Assembly: GCA_903837555.1 (NCBI GenBank)
Contig: CAILUV010000025.1
Location: 1-37,822, forward strand
DNA: 37,822 bases
Source: an uncultured Alphaproteobacteria bacterium
GTDB taxonomy: Bacteria; Pseudomonadota; Alphaproteobacteria; Micropepsales; Micropepsaceae
Reading direction: 5' to 3'
Part shown: in pieces, positions 15,458 to 22,766 of the stretch
Layout of the letters: each line of letters opens with the position of its first letter
Numbering within the stretch: position 1 is the first letter of the stretch
Position numbers and translations under genes: made by a program
The notes under the pieces: generated by a model
Databases searched by the model: none
What the model saw: the letters and a program-made list of their open reading frames with translations, nothing else
What the model was told of the DNA's origin: nothing

Positions 15458-16834
15458 TTACGCTGCGGCTGCAGCCTGCGCCGCTTTTCCGCGCCGCCGC
15501 ATCATGGCGGCCTCTTCTTCGCTGAATAGGATGGCGGTGAGTTCCGCGCACAGTTCAAACTGCGCACCCACGATTTCGGCGCGCGCCGGATCGCTTTTAA
15601 GGCCTCTGATGACGTCTTCATTGTAGCGCTGCAGCGTGGTGCAGAGATCTTCGTAAGTGGTCTTCTGCTTGGCGGCAAAAGACGCGGCGGCGGCGAAGTT
15701 ACGGCTGCCCGTCACCAGGCGCGCATAGCGCTTGGCCATTTCGTGCTTTTCCGCGCCTGGATGCTTGCTAAAATCCGCACCGGTGCCCTTGGCCATCGGC
15801 AAAGCGGCGTTGAACTCCTTGGGGGCGCGGTCCATGAAGCCTTCCATCACCTTGCCGATCTGTACCCGCTCGGCCAAGAGCCGCTTGCCCCATTCGCCAT
15901 CGCGCTTGAGTTCGATTTCCTTGACGATATGGCTGGAAAGGTCTGCGAAGGTCTTCACCTCCTCCATCAGCACCTCGGCGTCGAACAACGGGTGGCGCGT
16001 CTGCTGGATCGAGATCTTGAGGACCTCCATGCGGTCGAACAGGATTTCGCCGACCAGACCCATATCGGTCTTGGCGATCAGCGTTTCGTCCTGCTTGCGC
16101 GAAATCATCATCGGCAGACGCAGTGCTTCCCATGGACGGCTGAGCCGGTTCATCGCGATCACCGCGATGTAGGGCGCCACATCGGGATAACTTTGCATCA
16201 TCGCGTCATAGACCGCGCGCACATCCCACAGCAGCGTTTCATGGAAGGAAGGAACGGGCTTGGGCAGCAGCGCCGCCAGCTTTTCCAGCGTTTCGCCGGC
16301 AGCCAGCAGCGACGTCATTTCGTCGGCATCTTCCACCGCCAGCGCATCGCCCAGCGTCTTTTGCAGGATCTTGCGTGTGTTGGGATCCTTCAGCGCCGTG
16401 GCCATGGCGGCGGAGGCGACCGGCCAGAACTGGCCGGCGCGGATGATCGCGTCTTCTTCCTTGTGCTGCAGCACCAGCGCCTTGGTTTCGGTGGCGTAGC
16501 GGGCCGCCTCTTCGGGGATCAGCGTCAGCGACACCCAGTTCCACACCGGCACCAGGCTGCCGCGCGCGATGCAGCCCTTCTGCTTGGCCTTGCGCGGCGC
16601 GCAGGTGAGCAAATCCTGGAACGGCCGGCAGAACAGGCGCAGCGGCGTCAGGGTGCGTTCATGCGCGTCGCGGCGCAGGACGGGACGCAAGCCTTCCAGG
16701 ATTGTCGCATGCGGCAGCGCGCGTCCATCCATCAGCCGGTCGACTTCGACCGCCATGGCAAGACGCGCGGCGACATGACCCGGCAGGCCGCCGAGAAACG
16801 CCTTCAGCAATCCGGTTTTGTCCGGTGACAGCAT
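15458..16834 (-). CDS. Uncharacterised 458-residue soluble protein
   Basis: I do not recognise this protein. It has no signal peptide and no clear membrane helix, and it looks largely alpha-helical. It has a Cys/Lys-rich patch (LLTCAPRKAKQKGCIARG, about 75-93), a conserved-looking VPVWNWVSLTLIPEEA region, a possible coiled region around EVKTFADLSSHIVKEIELKRD, and a poly-Ala C-terminus (AAQAAAAA). The ATG at 16834 is preferred over GTG at 16840 because AGGA lies six bases ahead. It follows the feuQ-like kinase by 67 bases, in a position where related genomes with feuPQ-cycHJKL order carry ccmI (cycH). It shows none of the membrane/TPR layout of CcmI. Confidence 0.85.
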   Translation of the reverse strand: MLSPDKTGLLKAFLGGLPGHVAARLAMAVEVDRLMDGRALPHATILEGLRPVLRRDAHERTLTPLRLFCRPFQDLLTCAPRKAKQKGCIARGSLVPVWNWVSLTLIPEEAARYATETKALVLQHKEEDAIIRAGQFWPVASAAMATALKDPNTRKILQKTLGDALAVEDADEMTSLLAAGETLEKLAALLPKPVPSFHETLLWDVRAVYDAMMQSYPDVAPYIAVIAMNRLSRPWEALRLPMMISRKQDETLIAKTDMGLVGEILFDRMEVLKISIQQTRHPLFDAEVLMEEVKTFADLSSHIVKEIELKRDGEWGKRLLAERVQIGKVMEGFMDRAPKEFNAALPMAKGTGADFSKHPGAEKHEMAKRYARLVTGSRNFAAAASFAAKQKTTYEDLCTTLQRYNEDVIRGLKSDPARAEIVGAQFELCAELTAILFSEEEAAMMRRRGKAAQAAAAA

Positions 16835-16907
16835 CGACACTCCTGCTCCGGACGGGCGCCCGGACGCGTGTCAACACTAGGGGATCGTAGTTAATACCCT
16901 GTTTCTT

Positions 16908-18293
16908 TTACACAATTGCCGGCAACTCCAGACAGGCCATCATCCCCCCCATGGGGCTGGCGTCCAGGGCGAAAAAACCCCCGTAAAGCTTGGAAATATC
17001 CCGGACGATGGCCAGTCCCAGGCCCGAGCCGGGCACGCTTTCGTCCAGCCTTTCACCCCGCTCGCCCACCTGAGTCCGCTGCTGGGCCGACAGGCCCGGC
17101 CCGTCATCCTCTATAGTCAGGGACAGCCGTCCGGCGGCGCTCTTGCAGCGCACCCGCACCCGCGCTCGCGCCCACTTGCAGCCATTGTCGATCAGGTTGC
17201 CCAGCATCTCTTCCAGGTCCTGCCGCTCGCCGCGGAAATAAATGAGGTCCGAACATTCCGCGTCGATCACGATGCCGCGCGGCGCATGAATGCGCCCGAT
17301 CACGCGCGCCAGATCGTCCATCACGGTGGACACCTGCGTGCGGTTGCCCAGCACGTCCAGCGAACCGGCGGCACGGGCGCGGGACAGATAGTGGTCCACC
17401 TGACGCCGCATCGAAAACACCTGGCGCTTGATGCTGTCGGCCAGGGGACCAGGCTGGGCGTCGGCTTCCGCCGCCAGCACCGACAGTGGCGTTTTCAGGA
17501 AATGCGCCAGGTTGGAAACATGGGTACGGGCGCGGCCCACCACTTCCTCGCTGTGCTGGATCAGTGAATTGAGCTCTGTGGCGAGCGGTTCGATCTCGGT
17601 GGGGAAATGCCCGTCCAGGCGCCGCGCCTTGCCGTCGCGGATTCGCGCCAGCGCCTCGCTCACCCGGCGCAGCGGCAACAGACCGACACGCACCTGAAGC
17701 AGGATGGCAATGATCAGGCCAAGCCCCAGGATGACAAAGGACCAGATCAGCACGGTGTTGAACTCGCCTGTCTGGCGCTCCACTTCCACCATGTCGCCCG
17801 CAACCACGAAGGTGAATTCACCGGCCGGCTGGTTGGGCGCCAGATCGACGCGGCGCGACACCACGCGCAGATGCTGGCCTTCGGGCCCATCAGCCTCACC
17901 CCAGGTCAGCGCGCCTTTGCGCTCGGTATTCCTGATCTCGATCTCGCGGTCGAACAGCGAGCGCGAAATCTGGCCGCCCGTCGTGCCGGCGCGTATCTGG
18001 TAATAGAGCCCCGAATAGACGCGGTCGAAATTGTGATTGAGGAAGCGGCCCTGCAGCATGACGCCGCCGTTGGGATCGGGCTCAGCGGCAGCGATCAGCC
18101 CGTCCATGTCGCTGGCCAGCGCCATGTCGAAGCTGTTCTGCGCCGCCACGCGGAAGGCGTTGGACAGCACCGCGCCGCCCACAAGCAAGGCCAGGATGGT
18201 CCATATCGCCGCGACCGCGATCAGTCGCGACGAAAGGGACTCAAACCTCAGCCGGCTTGCCGCCCAGTTTCGGATCTTCAAGGGAATAGCCAA
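16908..18293 (-). CDS. feuQ: FeuQ/PhoQ-like sensor histidine kinase
   Basis: An inner-membrane sensor kinase of up to 461 residues. Helix 1 is LIAVAAIWTILALLVGGAV, helix 2 is LIWSFVILGLGLIIAILLQ, with a periplasmic domain of about 140 residues between. HAMP follows, then the DHp helix with His264 in NLAHFLKTPLSVLAAEAD (the PhoQ/FeuQ-type variant with HFLKTPL). The ATPase domain has LGNLIDNGCKWA, EDDGPGLSAQQ and GSGLGLAIV. The start is uncertain: no ATG or GTG is in frame, and TTG at 18293 or 18281 would overlap the regulator gene by 53 or 41 bases. It pairs with the FeuP-like regulator. In rhizobia this pair controls envelope/osmotic-adaptation genes; here the stimulus is unknown. Confidence 0.9.
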   Translation of the reverse strand: MAIPLKIRNWAASRLRFESLSSRLIAVAAIWTILALLVGGAVLSNAFRVAAQNSFDMALASDMDGLIAAAEPDPNGGVMLQGRFLNHNFDRVYSGLYYQIRAGTTGGQISRSLFDREIEIRNTERKGALTWGEADGPEGQHLRVVSRRVDLAPNQPAGEFTFVVAGDMVEVERQTGEFNTVLIWSFVILGLGLIIAILLQVRVGLLPLRRVSEALARIRDGKARRLDGHFPTEIEPLATELNSLIQHSEEVVGRARTHVSNLAHFLKTPLSVLAAEADAQPGPLADSIKRQVFSMRRQVDHYLSRARAAGSLDVLGNRTQVSTVMDDLARVIGRIHAPRGIVIDAECSDLIYFRGERQDLEEMLGNLIDNGCKWARARVRVRCKSAAGRLSLTIEDDGPGLSAQQRTQVGERGERLDESVPGSGLGLAIVRDISKLYGGFFALDASPMGGMMACLELPAIV

Positions 18294-18927
18294 GCCCGCG
18301 CACCGTCTGAATGAGGCCTGCGTCGGTCTTCTTGCGCAGGCGGCCGATGAAAACCTCGATCGTGTTGGAATCGCGGTCGAAGTCCTGGTCGTAGAGATGT
18401 TCGACCAGCTCAGTGCGCGACACCACCTTGCCGCGATGATGGGCGAGATAGGCCAGCAGGCGGTATTCCTGGCTGGTCAGCTTGACCGGGTTGCCGTCAT
18501 AGGTGACGCGGCTGGCGCGCGGATCGATATGCAGCTTGCCGATTTCGATTTCGGCGGTGGCGATGCCGACCGCGCGGCGCAGCAGCGCGCGCAGGCGGGC
18601 CAGCAGTTCCTCGGTGTAAAAGGGCTTGGCGAGATAGTCGTCGGCGCCGGCATCGAAGCCGGCAACCTTGTCGCTCCAGCGGTCGCGAGCGGTGAGGATC
18701 AGCACCGGCATGGTCTTGCCGGACTTGCGCCATTTCTCCAGCACGGTGACGCCGTCCATCTTGGGCAGGCCAAGATCCAGGATCACCGCGTCATACGGTT
18801 CGGTATCGCCCAGGAAATGACCTTCCTCGCCATCGGTGGCCAGATCGACCACGTAGCCGGCGTCCCCCAGCACTTTTTTCAAAAGGCGCTGAAGATCCTT
18901 TTCGTCTTCCACCAGCAGAATGCGCAT
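18241..18927 (-). CDS. feuP: FeuP/PhoP-like response regulator
   Basis: An OmpR/PhoB-family regulator of 228 residues. The receiver has LVEDEKD near residue 6, the stretch EEGHFLGDTEPYDA, which I recall as characteristic of FeuP, phospho-acceptor Asp51 in AVILDLGLPKMDG and Lys in LAKPFYTEE. The winged-helix domain ends in NTIEVFIGRLRKK and TVRGLGYSL. The ATG at 18927 has AGAGGA at seven bases, and starts ten bases after the PepSY-like gene, so the three genes PepSY-feuP-feuQ form an operon. A GTTCAT-N5-GTTCAT direct repeat upstream of the operon (19488-19505) fits the site type expected for such a regulator, suggesting autoregulation. Confidence 0.93.
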   Translation of the reverse strand: MRILLVEDEKDLQRLLKKVLGDAGYVVDLATDGEEGHFLGDTEPYDAVILDLGLPKMDGVTVLEKWRKSGKTMPVLILTARDRWSDKVAGFDAGADDYLAKPFYTEELLARLRALLRRAVGIATAEIEIGKLHIDPRASRVTYDGNPVKLTSQEYRLLAYLAHHRGKVVSRTELVEHLYDQDFDRDSNTIEVFIGRLRKKTDAGLIQTVRGLGYSLEDPKLGGKPAEV

Positions 18928-18937
18928 GCCGTGTCCT

Positions 18938-19465
18938 CTAGCGATCGCGCCGCCAGCGGCCGCGCCTTTCCCCGTAAGGGTTATCATAGCGCGGACGCGG
19001 GACGAAGCTGGGCGCATAGCGCTCGCGTTCACGCGCGCGTTCGCGGCCGAAGCCCCGGTCATAGGGATCGGCCATGTAGGGCGGATAGCGGTCGATATAG
19101 GGACGCGCGCCGCCTTCGCGGCGATAGCTGCGTCCGGCGTCGAAATTTTCGCGTCCGGGCGAAGAGCGCAGGACGCGGCCCGTGCGCGCATCGGCATCGA
19201 ACCAGATGATGCGCCCGTCCGGCGTCATCCATTTGAGATTGTAGTGCGCGTCCCCGTTCGGCCCATAGGTCGGCCCCTGGGCGTCATAGAATTCGCCCGG
19301 ATGGGAACGGCGAATGCCCGGCAGCAGCCGGTCCAGCGGCTGCACGCCATCGGCGCGCTCACGGCGGGACTGGGCCTGGGCCTGGGCCTGGGCCTCCTGA
19401 ACCGGAGCCAGGGCGGTCAGGCCGCAAAAGGCCAGAAAAAGAGCAAAGAAAATACGGGCAAACAT
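18938..19465 (-). CDS. Exported PepSY-like protein, first gene of the feuPQ operon
   Basis: A 175-residue exported protein. The signal peptide spans about residues 1-28 (FARIFFALFLAFCGLTAL...AQA), with a run of Ala-Gln dipeptides at the expected cleavage site. A PepSY-like core follows: HYNLKWMTPDGRIIWFDADA then TGRVL, a beta-strand pattern ending in a vDa-tG motif. The tail is very rich in Arg, Tyr and Pro. It precedes the regulator by ten bases. In Sinorhizobium meliloti the gene before feuP encodes FeuN, a small periplasmic inhibitor of FeuQ. Position and location suggest a similar modulator here, but the protein is longer and homology is not shown. Confidence 0.88.
   Translation of the reverse strand: MFARIFFALFLAFCGLTALAPVQEAQAQAQAQSRRERADGVQPLDRLLPGIRRSHPGEFYDAQGPTYGPNGDAHYNLKWMTPDGRIIWFDADARTGRVLRSSPGRENFDAGRSYRREGGARPYIDRYPPYMADPYDRGFGRERARERERYAPSFVPRPRYDNPYGERRGRWRRDR
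19371..19394 (-). repeat. Four tandem TGGGCC hexamers encoding Ala-Gln
   Basis: TGGGCC repeats four times without change. In the minus-strand gene it encodes an alternating Ala-Gln run at the signal peptide cleavage region. Because the unit is six bases, slippage would change length without a frameshift. Confidence 0.8.
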
Positions 19466-19487
19466 GGGCTTTTTCTAAGGCAAAAGA

Positions 19488-19505
19488 CATGAACCACGCA
19501 TGAAC
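19488..19505 (-). promoter_or_regulatory. PhoP-box-like direct repeat upstream of PepSY-feuPQ
   Basis: On the minus strand this reads GTTCATGcgtgGTTCATG: two identical heptamers with an 11-base period. It lies 22 bases before the start of the PepSY-like gene and about 91 bases before the divergent gene at 19597. OmpR/PhoB-family regulators bind such one-turn direct repeats, and the enteric PhoP box has the same hexamer-N5-hexamer layout. Direct autoregulation by the FeuP-like protein is inferred. Confidence 0.6.
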
Positions 19506-19596
19506 ACCCCGTCCAGACCCGGTTCAGTTTCCTCCCCCTAATGTCGGCTCATGGACGGCAATCAACACCGCCCAGTCGAATGAGAAGGAGACAGTC

Positions 19597-19917
19597 ATGT
19601 TTAACACCAAAACGCTTCTGACGGCAGCTTCCTTGGCGATCCTGACGGCAGTGGGCATCGGCTCCGCCTCGGCCCAGCCCTGGGACCGTGGTCATCGCGG
19701 CGACCGTCACTTCAACGATCACGGCCGCTATGACCGCCATCACGGTTATGTGAACCGGATGCATGTCCACCGCAGCCTGCGCAATCACCGCCTGTCGGTG
19801 ATCAGCGAGCCGTTCTTCATGCGGGGCCGCTATGTGGTGCGCGCCCATGACCGCTTCGGCCGCCTGGTGCTGGTGCAGGTCGATCCCTACAGCGGCCGGT
19901 TCATCCGCCGCCTGTAA
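19597..19917 (+). CDS. Small exported His/Arg-rich PepSY-like protein
   Basis: A 106-residue exported protein. It has a signal peptide with cleavage near SASAQP (about residue 26), then a His/Arg/Asp-rich stretch (HRGDRHFNDHGRYDRHHGYV). The C-terminal half (VISEPFFMRGRYVVRAHDR, then VLVQVDPYSGRFIRR) follows the same strand pattern with a vDp-sG ending as the PepSY-like protein across the divergent promoter. The ATG at 19597 has AAGGAG at good spacing. A perfect terminator hairpin ends the transcript. It could bind metal through its His residues or modulate the neighbouring sensor; both are guesses. Confidence 0.88.
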   Translation: MFNTKTLLTAASLAILTAVGIGSASAQPWDRGHRGDRHFNDHGRYDRHHGYVNRMHVHRSLRNHRLSVISEPFFMRGRYVVRAHDRFGRLVLVQVDPYSGRFIRRL

Positions 19918-19981
19918 GCAACAGTCTTGAGGAGCAAGGTCCGTGGTATGCCCCTCCCCATAGGACCCCAGCCCGTCAAGT

Positions 19982-20017
19982 GGAGCCCGCGTCGCAAGAC
20001 GCGGGCTCCTTCTTTTC
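19982..20017 (+). terminator. Strong rho-independent terminator
   Basis: A perfect 12-pair stem GGAGCCCGCGTC/GACGCGGGCTCC (19982-19993 with 19998-20009) with a GCAA tetraloop is followed by TTCTTTTC. It ends the transcript of the small exported protein gene. The T-run just touches the stop codon of the convergent gene at 20016. Confidence 0.9.
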
Positions 20018-20594
20018 AGGGGATGCCGACATCGTTGCCGGTATGGGTGATCACCGCTGGTTCATGGTCGCAGCCGCGCAGCACTTTCACCGCCGCTTCC
20101 AGCCCGTCCTTGATCAGGCCGCGTCGGATGAATTCCAGCATTTCCTCGGTGTTGAGCGAGGTGGTCACCGCCTGGTGGCCGATGGGGCCGGGCAAGGACA
20201 AAAACAGCGGCACCGAATTCATCACGCCGGTCTCGACGAAATCCTGCAGCCATTTTTGCCGCACGGTCTTGAGCGGATTGCCCACCAGCATCAGTCCGAT
20301 ACCGGTGGAAAGATCGAAATCCTCGGAAACGCCTTCGGTTTCGACATAGGGCATGACGCCCGTTTTGTCGGGCCGCCAGTCGGCGTCGAAAATTTCCACC
20401 GTGCGCCAGGCGCAATACCAGGAACGGCAGACCGGCGGGCGGCTGTCATAGATGGCGCAGCCGGTTGCCTTGCAGTGGCGGCAGGTGACGCCGGATTCCT
20501 TCTGAATTTCAGGCTTGTTGATGGTCATCACAGTGCAGCACACGGTGCAGTCGCCGCAGTCGCGTCCCGCCACCAATGTCATGCCGTCCCACAT
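20016..20594 (-). CDS. YkgJ-type cysteine-cluster protein
   Basis: A protein of about 192 residues with the Zn/Fe-chelating cysteine cluster of the YkgJ (CxxCxxCC) family. The motif CGDCTVCC lies near the N-terminus, followed by CRHCKATGCAIYDSRPPVCRSWYCAW. The C-terminal half is a plain alpha/beta region (SLPGPIGHQAV, GCDHEPAV). The family is thought to bind a metal; substrates are unknown. The start is uncertain: ATG at 20594 or 20585 gives the usual short lead before the cluster, while GTG at 20666 would add an unlikely Trp/Arg-rich tail. It converges with the gene at 19597. Confidence 0.85.
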   Translation of the reverse strand: MWDGMTLVAGRDCGDCTVCCTVMTINKPEIQKESGVTCRHCKATGCAIYDSRPPVCRSWYCAWRTVEIFDADWRPDKTGVMPYVETEGVSEDFDLSTGIGLMLVGNPLKTVRQKWLQDFVETGVMNSVPLFLSLPGPIGHQAVTTSLNTEEMLEFIRRGLIKDGLEAAVKVLRGCDHEPAVITHTGNDVGIP

Positions 20595-20704
20595 GGGCGC
20601 CAGACTGACAGCTTCGGGAAAAAGCCGCCAGAGAAACCAATAAGTGCAACGGCTTCGCGGCCACACCTTGAAACTGCCGCAAATATCGGTCAGCTATCGC
20701 GCCA

Positions 20705-22747
20705 ATGTCCGACTGGCAAAACCGCCTGAAAACCGATACGGCGCGAAAGATAGCGGACCGCTACGCCCCGGCCTTCGCCATTACCATGGCGGTAATCTCC
20801 GTTCCCCTGGCGCTGCTCTATCTGGGGCCGGTGGTGCTGGGCCTCTTCGCGCCGGCGCTGGATCCCAAGGTCGACCTTTACGCCGTCAATCGCCCCCTGG
20901 CCTTCACCTTCCTGGACGCCAAGGGCAACGAAGTGGGTCATCGCGGCGCCATCGTCGGCGCGCGGCTGAAACTGGAGGAGATGCCAGCCTTCCTGCCAGC
21001 CGCCTTCATCGCCATGGAAGACCGGCGCTTCTATTCCCATAACGGCATCGATCCGCGCGGCCTGGCGCGGGCGATCATCCTGGACCTGAAGGCGCGCGAT
21101 CTGGTGGCCGGCGGATCGACCATCAGCCAGCAGACCGCCAAAATCGTCTACACCCAGCAGCAGCGCACTTTTTCGCGCAAGCTCAGCGAGCTGGTGAGCG
21201 CAGCGGGCCTGGAAAAATCACTGACCAAGGACCAGATCCTCCAGCTTTACCTCAACCGCATCTATCTGGGCAGCGGCGCCTATGGCGTCGACGGCGCTAG
21301 CCGCGTCTATTTCGGCAAGAGCGCGAAGGATCTCAATCTCGCTCAGGCCGCGATGCTGGCGACGCTGACGCGCGCGCCCTCGGTTTTCTCGCCGCGCCGC
21401 GATCTGTTGCGCGCACAGCAGCGCGCCAGCCTGGTGCTGGATTCGATGGTGGACAATGGCGCCATCACCGAGGAGCAAGCCGCCGAAGCGCGCGCGCATC
21501 CGGCCGTGATCGTCGACCGCACCACCAGCAACGCCCGCAACTATTACCTGGACACCGCCGCCGACGAGGCGCTGAAGCTGGCGACCATCAACGGCCAGCC
21601 GCCCGCGTCCGACCTGGTGGTCTACACCACCATGGAACCGGCCATTCAGGAAGCCGCGCGCCTCGCCGCCGTCAACACCATCACCAAATACAAAAAGCGC
21701 ACCCGCGCCAGCGAAGCGGCGGTGGTGGTGATGAAGCCCGATGGCGCGGTCAGCGCGCTGCTGGGCGGCGTCGATTACCGCGAATCCGTTTTCAACCGCG
21801 CCACCCAGGCCAATCGCCAGCCCGGCTCGGCCTTCAAGCCCTTCGTCTATCTGGCGGCACTGGAAGCGGGCATCTCGCCCTGGGAAACGCGCGACGATGA
21901 GCCGGTCGATATTGCCGGTTACACCCCGACCAATTTCGGCGGCAAGTATTTTGGCACCGTGACCCTGGCCGACGCGCTGGCCCACAGCGTCAACACCATC
22001 GCCGTCACGCTGGCCCAGGAAGTCGGCATCCGCAATGTGATCGCGGTGGCCAGGCGCGTGGGCATCCATTCGCCGATGCAGGCCAATGCCAGCCTTGCGC
22101 TGGGCACCGCCGAAGTCACGCCGCTGGAACTGACCGCCGCCTATGCCGTGTTCGCAAACGGCGGTTATCGCGTGCAGCCCTACATGGTGACGCGCATCGA
22201 TATCAGCGGGCGTCCCGTCTACACCCGCGCCGCGCCGCAGCCGCAGCGCGTCCTCGATCACGAAGTGGTGCAGGATCTCAACGCCATGATGTATGGCGTG
22301 GTGATCGGCGGCACCGGCGGCAACGCCTCGCTGAAGGGCCGCGAAGCCGCCGGCAAAACCGGCACCACCCAGGATTCCAAGGATGCCTGGTTCGTCGGCT
22401 ACACCACCGACTATGTCGCCGCCGCCTGGATCGGCAATGACGACGCCAAGCCCACGCGCAACGTGACCGGCGGCACGCTGCCCGCCTATATCTGGCGCGA
22501 CACGATGCTGGCGGCAGAAAAGGGCTTGCCCTTCAAGCCGCTCGACAAGTCCGAGAAGCCGCCGGAAGCCGACCTGCTGATGGCGTCGGATGTGATCTGG
22601 GGCGGCCCGGACGAGGAATCGCTGGCGCGCGCGCCCGACCTGCCCGAAGAACCGGTAGAGGAACAGCCGCGCCGCCGGCGCGGCGGCCTGCTGGGCTGGC
22701 TGTTCGGTGACGATGCGGATGACCAGCCGCCTCCACCGCCGCGCTAG
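20705..22747 (+). CDS. Class A penicillin-binding protein (PBP1A family)
   Basis: A 680-residue bifunctional cell wall synthase. It has a short cytoplasmic N-terminus, one membrane helix (about residues 22-44), and a GT51 glycosyltransferase domain with catalytic Glu105 in MEDRRFYSHNGID and GGSTISQQTAK. The transpeptidase domain has nucleophile Ser375 and Lys378 (GSAFKPF), SVNT, and KTGT at 551-554. A Pro/Arg tail ends the protein (EEQPRRRRGGLLGWLFGDD). The family is usually 650-850 residues, so this is a compact member. It makes and cross-links glycan strands in the periplasm. The ABC transporter begins 19 bases later and may be co-transcribed. Confidence 0.95.
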   Translation: MSDWQNRLKTDTARKIADRYAPAFAITMAVISVPLALLYLGPVVLGLFAPALDPKVDLYAVNRPLAFTFLDAKGNEVGHRGAIVGARLKLEEMPAFLPAAFIAMEDRRFYSHNGIDPRGLARAIILDLKARDLVAGGSTISQQTAKIVYTQQQRTFSRKLSELVSAAGLEKSLTKDQILQLYLNRIYLGSGAYGVDGASRVYFGKSAKDLNLAQAAMLATLTRAPSVFSPRRDLLRAQQRASLVLDSMVDNGAITEEQAAEARAHPAVIVDRTTSNARNYYLDTAADEALKLATINGQPPASDLVVYTTMEPAIQEAARLAAVNTITKYKKRTRASEAAVVVMKPDGAVSALLGGVDYRESVFNRATQANRQPGSAFKPFVYLAALEAGISPWETRDDEPVDIAGYTPTNFGGKYFGTVTLADALAHSVNTIAVTLAQEVGIRNVIAVARRVGIHSPMQANASLALGTAEVTPLELTAAYAVFANGGYRVQPYMVTRIDISGRPVYTRAAPQPQRVLDHEVVQDLNAMMYGVVIGGTGGNASLKGREAAGKTGTTQDSKDAWFVGYTTDYVAAAWIGNDDAKPTRNVTGGTLPAYIWRDTMLAAEKGLPFKPLDKSEKPPEADLLMASDVIWGGPDEESLARAPDLPEEPVEEQPRRRRGGLLGWLFGDDADDQPPPPPR

Positions 22748-22766
22748 AAGCGTGGTATAAGTGACC

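Noticed and set aside
15286-15525. Plus-strand 79-codon frame in the gap after the glycine-zipper gene
   Set aside because: It runs into the 3' end of the 458-residue gene, has an Arg/Pro-rich product and no convincing ribosome binding site.
20667-20704. Thiamine or flavin riboswitch ahead of the PBP/ABC genes
   Set aside because: The spaces before the PBP gene (38 bases) and before the binding protein gene (19 bases) are too short, and no conserved riboswitch core was seen.
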